Shown piece after piece: positions 53,796 to 63,567 of a stretch of DNA of 64,000 nucleotides. Each line of letters opens with the position of its first letter. Positions within the stretch are counted from its first letter, which is position 1. Source of the DNA: Streptomyces sp. SID8352 (GTDB lineage Bacteria; Actinomycetota; Actinomycetes; Streptomycetales; Streptomycetaceae); NCBI RefSeq assembly GCF_009862265.1, contig NZ_WWGX01000044.1, positions 1 through 64,000 of the forward strand, read 5' to 3'. The translations under genes and the position numbers were made by a program. The notes beneath the pieces are model-generated. The model was not told the DNA's origin. It saw nothing but the letters and a program-made list of their open reading frames with translations, and ran no database searches.

Positions 53796-54773
53796 ATGCC
53801 GGAGAGAGGGCCGTCATGGTCGCTTCGGGCAACCTCCTCCGCGTCCCGGACGCCCCGCGCGCGCCCCGCCCTCCGCGCCGCCTGCGCCCGCCGTACCGCC
53901 CGCACCGGCCTGGTCCTCGTGGCCGCCGCCGTCCTGGGCGCCGGCTGCGCGCAGGGCGGGGACCCTCCCGGGGTGCGGGGCGCCGCCGGGCAGCAGCCGC
54001 TCCAGGCGCCCCCGGCTCGCGCCCTCGACTCCTACGCCTCCAAGCTGCGCGCGGCCCAGGCGGCCAGGGCCGCCGCCGCCCGGCGGTGGAAGCTGGCGGC
54101 GGTGCCGCTCGCCGCGCCGCCGCCCCCGGCGGAGAGGCCCCGGATCACGGCCCGCGAGGGCTTCGAGGTGGACGGGCAGGAGGAGCTGCCCCCGGTCTTC
54201 ACCACCGTCCCCACCGAGGAGAAGGTCGTCTTCCTCACCATCGACGACGGCGCCGAGAAGGACCCGGCGTTCCTGCGCATGATGAGCGAGCTGAAGGTCC
54301 CGTACACCGTCTTCCTCACCGACAAGGAGATCAAGGACGACTACGGCTACTTCACCGGCATGCGGGACGCCGGGGTCACCCTCAACAACCACACCCTGAC
54401 CCATCCGTACCTCCCCGCCCTCTCCTACGCGGAGCAGAGGCGGGAGATCTGCGGGATGCAGGACGTGATCGAGAAGCGGTACGGCACCCGCCCCGCCCTC
54501 TTCCGCCCGCCCTACGGCAACTACAACCGCGACACCCTGCGCGCCGCCCGGTCCTGCGGCATCCGGTACGCGCCCATCTGGAACGAGGAGGTCTACGTCG
54601 ACCACTGGGAGTACCGCGAGTGGGACCAGGACCTGCACCCCGGTGACATCGTCCTCACCCACTTCCGGGGGCGCGGCGACTGGGACGGCACGATGACCGA
54701 CCTGGCCCGCCGCTTCCTGGACCGGGTCACCGCCGAGGGATACGCCGTGGCCCGGCTGGAGGACTACCTGTGA
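53796..54773 (+). CDS. Polysaccharide deacetylase lipoprotein
   Basis: The 325-residue protein has a basic N terminus, a hydrophobic stretch (LVLVAAAVLGAGC, lipobox) and a NodB domain: FLTIDDGAEKDP (the Asp pair), NNHTLTHPYLP (two metal His), RPPYGNYNRDTLR and DIVLTHFRG. It probably removes acetyl groups from peptidoglycan or another polymer. The start is uncertain: ATG 53796 or 53764. A better ribosome site at 53816 belongs to another frame. Confidence 0.85.
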   Translation: MPERGPSWSLRATSSASRTPRARPALRAACARRTARTGLVLVAAAVLGAGCAQGGDPPGVRGAAGQQPLQAPPARALDSYASKLRAAQAARAAAARRWKLAAVPLAAPPPPAERPRITAREGFEVDGQEELPPVFTTVPTEEKVVFLTIDDGAEKDPAFLRMMSELKVPYTVFLTDKEIKDDYGYFTGMRDAGVTLNNHTLTHPYLPALSYAEQRREICGMQDVIEKRYGTRPALFRPPYGNYNRDTLRAARSCGIRYAPIWNEEVYVDHWEYREWDQDLHPGDIVLTHFRGRGDWDGTMTDLARRFLDRVTAEGYAVARLEDYL

Positions 54774-54897
54774 CCCGCGCCGGCCGGGCCCCGCGCCGGG
54801 CCCCGCGCCGGTGCCCGGGACGGCCCCCGGGGGGCGTCCGCCGGGGGCGCGCGCAGGGCCGGCGGGCGCCGGGAAATTCCGCGACGCGCCGCGTCCA

Positions 54898-54924
54898 CTG
54901 GCACTCCGCTTGACCGAGTGCTAA
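54898..54924. promoter_or_regulatory. CIRCE operator 1
   Basis: CTGGCACTC-N9-GAGTGCTAA matches the HrcA-binding CIRCE element. The -35 hexamer of the groES promoter lies in its spacer. Confidence 0.9.
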
Positions 54925-54939
54925 TCCCGGTCATAGTCT
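54910..54939 (+). promoter_or_regulatory. groES: groES-groEL1 promoter
   Basis: TTGACC (54910-54915), an 18-base spacer and TAGTCT (54934-54939). Confidence 0.7.
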
Positions 54940-54944
54940 CGGGT

Positions 54945-54971
54945 CTGGCACTCCCCCCTGGAGAGTGCCAA
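54945..54971. promoter_or_regulatory. CIRCE operator 2
   Basis: CTGGCACTC-N9-GAGTGCCAA lies just downstream of the predicted transcription start. Confidence 0.9.
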
Positions 54972-55070
54972 CAACGCGACGGGCAGGTCCGGCACCCGCG
55001 ACGACGGATCCACCTGGTCGCCACCTCAGACAGTTAACCCCGTGAGATCTCCGAAGGGGGAGGTCGGATC

Positions 55071-55379
55071 GTGACGACCACCAGCTCCAAGGTTGCCATC
55101 AAGCCGCTCGAGGACCGCATCGTGGTCCAGCCGCTCGACGCCGAGCAGACCACGGCTTCGGGCCTGGTCATTCCGGACACCGCCAAGGAGAAGCCCCAGG
55201 AGGGCGTCGTCCTGGCCGTGGGCCCGGGCCGCTTCGAGGACGGCAACCGTCTTCCGCTCGACGTCTCCGTCGGTGACGTCGTGCTCTACAGCAAGTACGG
55301 CGGCACCGAGGTGAAGTACAACGGCGAGGAGTACCTCGTCCTCTCGGCCCGCGACGTGCTCGCGATCATCGAGAAGTAG
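55071..55379 (+). CDS. groES: Co-chaperonin GroES
   Basis: The 102-residue protein begins (GTG) MTTTSSKVAIKPLEDRIVVQ and has ASGLVIPDTAKEKPQEG and the mobile-loop and roof regions of GroES. It caps the GroEL cavity. GGGGGAGG precedes the start. Two CIRCE sites imply HrcA repression relieved by heat. Confidence 0.98.
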   Translation: MTTTSSKVAIKPLEDRIVVQPLDAEQTTASGLVIPDTAKEKPQEGVVLAVGPGRFEDGNRLPLDVSVGDVVLYSKYGGTEVKYNGEEYLVLSARDVLAIIEK

Positions 55380-55524
55380 GACGCAGGCCGGGTCCGCCCC
55401 GGCACCGCCGATCCACCTCGGCACCTGCCTCAGCTGCGCCCCTGGCACCCGCGAACGATAAGAAGCCGGGCGTCGGGGGCGCAGTCAGTTTTTCCCCGGA
55501 TTACGGAAGAGGGCTCACGCTCCC

Positions 55525-57150
<1,626 letters not shown>

Positions 57151-57169
57151 GTACCGCGCCGAACGCCCG

Positions 57170-57213
57170 ACGGTGCCCGGCACCCCCGCTTTCCCGGGGG
57201 CGCCGGGCACCGT
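57170..57213 (+). terminator. Terminator after groEL1
   Basis: 19-base arms at 57170-57188 and 57195-57213 pair with one mismatch around a six-base loop. Confidence 0.7.
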
Positions 57214-57600
57214 CGCGTTCCCGGGGCGGGCGGCGCGTCTCCCGGGACCGTCGGCGTCCCGCCGCCCACCCGACGGCACCGGGGTCGGTGCGGGGCCCGA
57301 TCCGCGCCCGCGCGGCCTGCGCGCCCGCGTCCCCTCCGGCCGGCGCGGTCCGGGGCGGTCCGGTCGTCGGCCGGGGCACTCGTCCGCCCGCGCCTGCCGC
57401 TGCCCGCGCGAGTACGGCCGACCCGCGTCCCCGCGCCAGCGCGGCCCCCATGAGCGGGCGTCCTGCTCGCAGTGCCGGTGCCTCCTCCGGTCGGCGAGGT
57501 CCCGGGGCGGTCCGGTCGTCGGCGCCGGGGCCACCCGTCCGCGCCTGCCGCTGCCCGTGCCGAGTGCGGCCGATCAGGCGCGGCCGACCCGCGTCCCGCG
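57214..57600. other. Intergenic region with an imperfect direct duplication
   Basis: About 390 bases with no convincing gene. A segment near 57330-57430 (CGGTCCGGTCGTCGG, GCCTGCCGCTGCCCG, GGCCGACCCGCGTCC) recurs near 57475-57598 with changes and a small insertion. Confidence 0.5.
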
Positions 57601-58374
57601 CTAGCGCGGCCCGTACTTGCGTCCCGTCACCGAGGACAGCCCGCCCAGCATGCCGCGCGGCACCAGCTTCGTCGCCCCCATCAGCGCCTTGTAGCGGGGG
57701 TCCGGGATCGACAGGGACTTGCCGCGGGCCAGGTCCGCCAGCGCGGCCGACACCAGCTTGTCGGCGTCCAGCCACATCCAGTTCGGGATGCTGTCCGTGC
57801 CCATCCCGGCGCGCTCGTGGAACTCGGTGCGCACGAAGCCGGGGCACAGCGCCATCAGCCGCACCCCGCTCCCGGCCAGGTCCCGGGCCGCCCCCTGGGT
57901 GAACTGCACGACCCACGCCTTGGACGCGCCGTAGGTGCCGCGCGGGACGAACGCCGCGACCGAGGCCACGTTGACGACATCGCCCCGGCCCCGCTCCCGC
58001 ATCGCCTCGGCCGCCGCAGCCGTCAGCCGCAGCACCGCCTCGCAGTGCACCCTCAGCATCCGCAGCTCGTCGGCCATCGGGACGTCGAGGAAGCGCCCCT
58101 TGTTACCGAAACCGGCGTTGTTGACCAGCAGGTCGACCGGGTCGCGGCGCTCGCCCAGCCGGGCGGCCACCGCCTCGATCCCCTCGTCCCCGGAGAGGTC
58201 CGCCACCAGCACCTCCGCCTCGATGCCGTGCCGGTCGTGCAGCTCCGTCGCCTGCTCCCGGAGCCGCTTGACATCCCGGGCCACCAGCACCAGGTCGTGC
58301 CCCTCGGCAGCCAGCCGTCGCGCGAACGCGGCGCCGATGCCCGCCGTCGCTCCCGTAATCAATGCCGTTGTCAT
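57601..58374 (-). CDS. Short-chain dehydrogenase/reductase
   Basis: The 257-residue protein is a classical SDR: cofactor motif TGATAGIGAAFA (residues 8-19), LVNNAGFG, the catalytic Ser in VNVASVAAF and YGASK (Tyr and Lys). VARDVKR after the second strand suggests NADP preference. Substrate is unknown. It is divergent from a LysR gene, the common layout for a regulator and its target. Confidence 0.9.
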   Translation of the reverse strand: MTTALITGATAGIGAAFARRLAAEGHDLVLVARDVKRLREQATELHDRHGIEAEVLVADLSGDEGIEAVAARLGERRDPVDLLVNNAGFGNKGRFLDVPMADELRMLRVHCEAVLRLTAAAAEAMRERGRGDVVNVASVAAFVPRGTYGASKAWVVQFTQGAARDLAGSGVRLMALCPGFVRTEFHERAGMGTDSIPNWMWLDADKLVSAALADLARGKSLSIPDPRYKALMGATKLVPRGMLGGLSSVTGRKYGPR

Positions 58375-58619
58375 GGCGCAAGGTTATGGTCCCGGCCACC
58401 CGGGCACGCCCCCGCTCCACCGGGCCCCCGGCCCGTGAAGACCGGGTGAACGCTCCGGCGTACGCCCCCACCTGCCCGGATTCCCGCCGCCACCGGCCCG
58501 CCGCCCGCTCCGCACCGGCCCGCCCGCCACCGGATCGCGCCACCCGGGCCCGCCCCCGAGGGGCAAAGCGGCGGAGCGGGGCCAGGCGTGTGCCCAAAGC
58601 TCCGCTTATCCTTGGTGGT

Positions 58620-59531
58620 GTGATCGAGGCCCGTCATCTCCGCGTCCTGCGCGCCGTGGCGTCCACCGGCTCCTTCTCCGCCGCGGGACGCGAGCTGGGC
58701 TGCACCCAGCCCGCCGTCAGCCAGCAGATGAAGGCCCTGGAGACCTCCGTCGGGACCCCCCTCCTGGTGCGCAACGGGCGGGAGATGCGGCTGACCCAGG
58801 CCGGCGAGGCCCTGGTGCGGCACGCCTCCGGCATCCTGGCCGGGCTGACCGCCGCCGAGGAGGAGGTCGCCGCCATCGCCGGGCTGCGCGCCGGGCGGGT
58901 CCGCCTGGTCTCCTTCCCCAGCGGCAGCTCCACCCTCGTCCCCACCGCCCTCGCCGCCCTGCGGGCCGCGCACCCGGGCACCCGGGTCTTCCTGGAGGAG
59001 GCGGAGCCCCCGAGGTCCGTCGCCCTGCTCCGGGAGGGCGACTGCGACCTGGCCCTCGCCTTCCGCTACGAGGGGGCGGCGGGCGCCGAGGAGTGGGACG
59101 ACCTCGTCGTCCGGCCCCTGCTGACCGACCGGCTGGTGGCCCTGGTGCCCGAGCACCACCCCCTGGCGGGCGCCGGGTCCGTCGCCATCGGGGAGCTTGC
59201 CGGTGAGCCCTGGATCGCGGGCTGCCCGCGCTGCCGGGGCCAGCTCGTCGAGGTCTGCGAGGGGGCCGGTTTCACCCCCCGCATCGACTTCGCCACCGAC
59301 GACTACCCGGCCGTCGTCGGCCTGGTCGGAGCCGGTCTCGGGGTCGCCGTGCTGCCCCAGCTCGCCGTGGACTCCGTGCGGCCCCGGGGCGCACGCACCG
59401 TCGCGCTGGAACCGGAGGTGCGGCGGCAGATCGTCGCGCTCACCCTGCCCGACCTGGCGCAGGTGCCGGCGGTGGCGGCGACGCTGGAGCAACTGGCCCG
59501 GGCGGCCGGGGGCCTCGTCCAGGCACCCTGA
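58620..59531 (+). CDS. LysR-family transcriptional regulator
   Basis: The 303-residue protein has the N-terminal winged helix-turn-helix (HLRVLRAVASTGSFSAAGRELGCTQPAVSQQ) and a periplasmic-binding-like effector domain. GTG start at 58620. It may control the divergent SDR gene across the 245-base gap. Two Cys in AGCPRCRGQ of the effector domain are notable for a possible redox or metal response, which is inference. Confidence 0.9.
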   Translation: MIEARHLRVLRAVASTGSFSAAGRELGCTQPAVSQQMKALETSVGTPLLVRNGREMRLTQAGEALVRHASGILAGLTAAEEEVAAIAGLRAGRVRLVSFPSGSSTLVPTALAALRAAHPGTRVFLEEAEPPRSVALLREGDCDLALAFRYEGAAGAEEWDDLVVRPLLTDRLVALVPEHHPLAGAGSVAIGELAGEPWIAGCPRCRGQLVEVCEGAGFTPRIDFATDDYPAVVGLVGAGLGVAVLPQLAVDSVRPRGARTVALEPEVRRQIVALTLPDLAQVPAVAATLEQLARAAGGLVQAP

Positions 59532-59621
59532 CGGCCCGGACCGTCCGCCCGGGGTCGGGCTCCAGGGTCCGGCTCCGGTATCGGAGAAACGTTCCTTCAG
59601 GGAATGCGGCCGGCGGTCCGG

Positions 59622-59963
59622 TCAATGCGGATGCGCCGCGGCGTCGCCGCCGCCGTGCGCCGGTGCCGAGGTGGCGACCAGCCGGTGCCGCGCCCGGCCC
59701 ATCAGCTCCTCGCGCTCGTCCTCGGTGAGTCCGCCCCAGACCCCGTACGGCTCGCGCACGGCCAGCGCGTGCGCCGCGCACTCGGCGCGCACCGGGCACC
59801 TCATGCAGACCTCCTTGGCCGAGTTCTCGCGGGCGCTGCGCGCCGCGCCCCGCTCCCCCTCCGGATGGAAGAAGAGCGAGCTGTCCACCCCGCGGCACGC
59901 TGCCAGGAGCTGCCAGTCCCACAGGTCCGCGTTCGGTCCGGGAAGGCGGGAGAAATCTGCCAT
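59622..59963 (-). CDS. WhiB-like iron-sulphur regulator
   Basis: The 113-residue protein has the four Wbl cysteines C23, C53, C56 and C62 (C-X29-C-X2-C-X5-C) and the GVWGG turn at residues 74-78. The C-terminal part is basic then His/Ala-rich (APAHGGGDAAAHPH). Wbl proteins hold a [4Fe-4S] cluster and act with sigma factors. It is divergent from bldM. Confidence 0.93.
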   Translation of the reverse strand: MADFSRLPGPNADLWDWQLLAACRGVDSSLFFHPEGERGAARSARENSAKEVCMRCPVRAECAAHALAVREPYGVWGGLTEDEREELMGRARHRLVATSAPAHGGGDAAAHPH

Positions 59964-60344
59964 TGCGTGACCCCTTGTGGCCGATATGGGTGGATACCGT
60001 GCTCGCGACCGTGCAACTACGATCTAAGGAGATGAAAATATGACTCATTGCGAATCTAGCCGCAGACACCGCCGAAGAGGAAGAAAAACGGCTGAATGGG
60101 GCATGGGTTGTGATGAAAGCGGGTGGGTTGGCCGCGTGCGTCTGCGGCGTGTCCGGCCCCTCACGTAGAGTGTCGAAGTCGACGCACAGCCCCGTAACTC
60201 TTTCGGGTGACCATCGTTGAGAGTGCGGAGGCGGTTGAAGGAACCACGTGCTCGGGCGGGCGTCCGAGGCGGTCGACCGCACAGGTGACGATTCGTACCA
60301 GCCTGGAGGCTCAACGTGACGCGCATTTGCTGCGGAGGACGGCC
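59964..60344. other. Divergent control region between the wbl gene and bldM
   Basis: It contains a relatively AT-rich segment near 60030-60110 and the bldM promoter at 60193-60220, leaving a bldM leader of about 115 bases. No gene is present. Confidence 0.6.
60193..60220 (+). promoter_or_regulatory. bldM: Sigma-BldN promoter of bldM
   Basis: CGTAAC (60193-60198), exactly 16 bases, and CGTTGA (60215-60220) match the sigma-BldN recognition sequence known for bldM. Confidence 0.85.
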
Positions 60345-60956
60345 ATGACTTCCGTCCTCGTCTGCGACGACTCCCCGCTTGCCCGAGAGGCGCTGCGCCG
60401 CGCGGTCGCGACCGTGCCCGGCGTCGAGCGCGTGACGACGGCCGCCAACGGCGAGGAAGTCCTCCGCCGCTGGGGAGCCGACCGCTCGGACCTGATCCTG
60501 ATGGACGTGCGCATGCCCGGCCTGGGCGGCGTCGAGACCGTCCGGCGGCTGCTGTCCGCCGACCCCGGCGCGCGCATCATCATGCTCACCGTCGCCGAGG
60601 ACCTGGACGGCGTGGCCCTCGCGGTCGCCGCCGGTGCCCGCGGCTATCTGCACAAGGACGCCTCGCGCGCCGAGCTGCGCGCCACCGTGACCCAGGCGCT
60701 CGCCGACCCGACCTGGAGGCTGGCCCCGCGCCGGCTCCGCTCCGCCGAGATGGGCGCCGCGCCCACGCTCACCGCGCGGGAGATCCAGGTGCTGGAGGGC
60801 ATGAGCCACGGCCGCTCCAACGCCGAGATCGGCCGTGAGCTGTTCCTCTCCGAGGACACCGTCAAGACCCACGCCCGGCGGCTCTTCAAGAAGCTCGGCG
60901 CCTCCGACCGCGCGCACGCGGTCGCGCTCGGCTTCCGCTGGGGCCTCGTCCGTTAG
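60345..60956 (+). CDS. bldM: Developmental response regulator BldM
   Basis: The 203-residue protein has a receiver domain (CDDS, Asp54 in LILMDVRMPG, Lys104 in YLHKDAS) and a LuxR-type DNA-binding domain (LTAREIQVLEGMSHGRSNAEI). BldM controls aerial growth and, as a heterodimer with WhiI, sporulation genes in Streptomyces; it works as an orphan without a known kinase. GGAGGA precedes the ATG at 60345. The gene order with wbl, ECF sigma and guaB is the conserved one. Confidence 0.97.
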   Translation: MTSVLVCDDSPLAREALRRAVATVPGVERVTTAANGEEVLRRWGADRSDLILMDVRMPGLGGVETVRRLLSADPGARIIMLTVAEDLDGVALAVAAGARGYLHKDASRAELRATVTQALADPTWRLAPRRLRSAEMGAAPTLTAREIQVLEGMSHGRSNAEIGRELFLSEDTVKTHARRLFKKLGASDRAHAVALGFRWGLVR

Positions 60957-61145
60957 GGAACCCCGTGTGGTGCAGGCCCGACGGGCCCGTCGGGGGAGCG
61001 GCCGCCCCCGTTCACCGCGTGGTGGGCGGGGGTGACGGAGCGCTCCGCGGGAGGCCCGCTGCTCGTTTCGCCGCGGATGGCGCATCCTTGAGGTGTGGAG
61101 TTCCTCGGGGACGAGTCGGTCGAGCGGAAGGGGAGGGCGCAGGGG

Positions 61146-61820
61146 ATGAGTTCCGGCGCACCTGCTCATAACGCTTCGGTGCACAACAGCGGGCACGAAG
61201 CCACGGATCTGACGGTCGCAAGGCACCATGGGCCGATGCGTGACGACGAGGCGGCCCCCGACCAGGGGACGGTCGGCGGGCTCGTGCATCGTGCCGTCGA
61301 CGGGGACGAGCAGGCCACGCACGACCTGCTCGCCCACGTCCATCCCCTGGCGCTGCGCTACTGCCGCACGCGGCTGTCCCGGCTGCCCGGTGACGCCCGG
61401 CACTTCGTCGAGGACCTCGCCCAGGAGGTCTGCGTCGCGGTGCTGCTCGCGCTGCCCCGCTACAAGGACACCGGGCGCCCCTTCGAGGCGTTCGTCTTCG
61501 CCATCGCCGCCCACAAGGTCGCCGACCTCCAGCGTGCCGCGATGCGCCACGGCTCGACGGCCATCCCCTCCGACGAGATGCCGGAGCGCCCCGACGACTC
61601 CCTCGGGCCCGAGGAGCGCGCGCTGCTCAACAGCGACGCGGCCTGGGCCAAGAAGCTGCTGGCCAATCTGCCGGAGAACCAGCGCGAGCTGCTGCTGCTG
61701 CGGATCGCCGTGGGGCTCACCGCCGAGGAGACCGGCCAGATGCTGGGCATGTCACCGGGCGCCGTCCGGGTCGCCCAGCACCGCGCGCTGAGCAGACTGC
61801 GCGCCCTGGCCGAGCAGTAG
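61146..61820 (+). CDS. shbA: ECF sigma factor, SigD/ShbA-like
   Basis: The 224-residue protein has region 2 (LAHVHPLALRYCRTRLSRL...VEDLAQEVCVAVLLAL) and region 4 (LPENQRELLLLRIAVGLTAEETGQMLG). Position between bldM and guaB and sequence style fit ShbA, reported to direct transcription of the main sigma gene hrdB in Streptomyces, and SigD of mycobacteria, also encoded near guaB2. The start is uncertain: ATG 61146 has GGAGGG upstream; GTG 61095 and ATG 61236 are alternatives. No anti-sigma gene is adjacent. Confidence 0.85.
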   Translation: MSSGAPAHNASVHNSGHEATDLTVARHHGPMRDDEAAPDQGTVGGLVHRAVDGDEQATHDLLAHVHPLALRYCRTRLSRLPGDARHFVEDLAQEVCVAVLLALPRYKDTGRPFEAFVFAIAAHKVADLQRAAMRHGSTAIPSDEMPERPDDSLGPEERALLNSDAAWAKKLLANLPENQRELLLLRIAVGLTAEETGQMLGMSPGAVRVAQHRALSRLRALAEQ

Positions 61821-61958
61821 CCACCCGGTGAGCGGGGCCCCGGCGGCCCCGTGCGAAGCTACGAGGGGCCGGAGCGGACCATGATCGTGGAATGAGACAC
61901 GTCCTGTTCCCGTTAGCATGGACATCCGCACCGATCAAGGCCATTTGGGGAAGGTGTC

Positions 61959-63461
61959 ATGACTGCCAACGTCGACGGAGTGCCCGAGAAATTCGCGACA
62001 CTCGGGCTGACCTACGACGACGTGCTGCTGCTGCCGGGCGCCTCCGCGGTGCTCCCGAACGCGGTCGACACCTCGTCCCGGGTCTCCCGCAACGTACGGG
62101 TCAACATTCCGCTGCTCTCGGCGGCGATGGACAAGGTGACCGAGTCGCGCATGGCGATCGCCATGGCCCGCCAGGGCGGCGTCGGCGTGCTCCACCGCAA
62201 CCTGGCCATCGAGGACCAGGCCAACCAGGTCGACCTGGTCAAGCGCTCCGAGTCGGGGATGGTGGCCAACCCCATCACCATCCACCCGGACGCCACCCTC
62301 GCCGAGGCCGACGCCCTGTGCGCCAAGTTCCGCATCAGCGGGGTCCCGGTCACCGACGCCGCCGGCAGGCTCGTCGGCATCGTCACCAACCGCGACATGG
62401 CCTTCGAGACCGACCGCTCCCGCCGGGTGCGCGAGGTCATGACGCCGATGCCGCTGGTCACCGGCAAGGTCGGCATCTCCGGCGTGGACGCCATCGGGCT
62501 GCTGCGCCGCCACAAGATCGAGAAACTTCCCCTCGTCGACGACCAGGGCCTCCTCAAGGGCCTGATCACGGTCAAGGACTTCGTGAAGGCCGAGCAGTAC
62601 CCGCACGCGGCGAAGGACGCCGAGGGCCGGCTCATCGTCGGCGCCGCCGTGGGCGCCAGCCCCGAGGCGCTGGACCGCGCCCAGGCCCTCACCGAGGCCG
62701 GGGTCGACTTCCTGGTCGTCGACACCTCGCACGGCCACAACAGCAACGCCCTCGACTGGATGGCGAAGATCAAGTCGAGCGTCGGCGTGGACGTGATCGG
62801 CGGCAACGTCGCCACCCGCGACGGCGCCCAGGCGCTGATCGACGCCGGTGTCGACGGCATCAAGGTGGGCGTGGGCCCCGGCTCCATCTGCACCACCCGC
62901 GTGGTCGCCGGCATCGGCGTGCCGCAGGTCACGGCGATCTACGAGGCGTCCCTGGCCGCCCGTGCGGCCGGGGTGCCGCTGATCGGCGACGGCGGGCTCC
63001 AGTACTCCGGCGACATCGGCAAGGCGCTGGCCGCCGGCGCCGACACGGTGATGCTGGGCAGCCTGCTCGCGGGCTGCGAGGAGTCGCCCGGCGAGCTCCA
63101 GTTCATCAACGGCAAGCAGTTCAAGTCGTACCGCGGCATGGGGTCGCTGGGCGCCATGCAGTCCCGCGGCCAGGGCCGGTCGTACTCCAAGGACCGCTAC
63201 TTCCAGGCCGAGGTCGCCTCCGACGACAAGCTCGTGCCCGAGGGCATCGAGGGCCAGGTGCCCTACCGGGGCCCGCTCGCCAACGTGCTGCACCAGCTCG
63301 TCGGCGGTCTGCGGCAGACCATGGGCTACGTGGGCGCCGCCACCATCGAGGAGATGGAGTCCAAGGGCCGGTTCGTGCGGATCACCTCCGCGGGGCTCAA
63401 GGAGAGCCACCCGCACGACATCCAGATGACCGTCGAGGCGCCGAACTACAGCCGTTCGTAG
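61959..63461 (+). CDS. guaB: Inosine-5'-monophosphate dehydrogenase
   Basis: The 500-residue enzyme oxidises IMP to XMP in guanine nucleotide synthesis. Two CBS domains lie near residues 95-215. The active Cys is about residue 311 in GPGSICTTRVV; LIGDGGLQYSGD and the mobile flap with YRGMGSLGAM follow. GGGGAAGG precedes the ATG. Confidence 0.98.
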   Translation: MTANVDGVPEKFATLGLTYDDVLLLPGASAVLPNAVDTSSRVSRNVRVNIPLLSAAMDKVTESRMAIAMARQGGVGVLHRNLAIEDQANQVDLVKRSESGMVANPITIHPDATLAEADALCAKFRISGVPVTDAAGRLVGIVTNRDMAFETDRSRRVREVMTPMPLVTGKVGISGVDAIGLLRRHKIEKLPLVDDQGLLKGLITVKDFVKAEQYPHAAKDAEGRLIVGAAVGASPEALDRAQALTEAGVDFLVVDTSHGHNSNALDWMAKIKSSVGVDVIGGNVATRDGAQALIDAGVDGIKVGVGPGSICTTRVVAGIGVPQVTAIYEASLAARAAGVPLIGDGGLQYSGDIGKALAAGADTVMLGSLLAGCEESPGELQFINGKQFKSYRGMGSLGAMQSRGQGRSYSKDRYFQAEVASDDKLVPEGIEGQVPYRGPLANVLHQLVGGLRQTMGYVGAATIEEMESKGRFVRITSAGLKESHPHDIQMTVEAPNYSRS

Positions 63462-63473
63462 CCGCAGCGCTCC

Positions 63474-63513
63474 GGCGAGGGCGGCCCCGGGACCATCCGG
63501 GGCCGCCCTCGCC
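63474..63513 (+). terminator. Terminator after guaB
   Basis: Perfect 17-base arms (63474-63490 and 63497-63513) around a six-base loop. Confidence 0.75.
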
Positions 63514-63567
63514 GTGTCCGTCGGGGATACTGGAAGACGCTGAACGCTTCAGGGAAAGGCCACAGAC

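Noticed and set aside
53816..54646. Frame with a good ribosome site at the start of the deacetylase region
   Set aside because: Its product is Arg/Pro/Gly-rich without motifs, while the overlapping frame encodes a clear NodB deacetylase.
61888..61919. guaB promoter with TAGCAT as -10
   Set aside because: No acceptable -35 at the right distance, so not listed as a feature.
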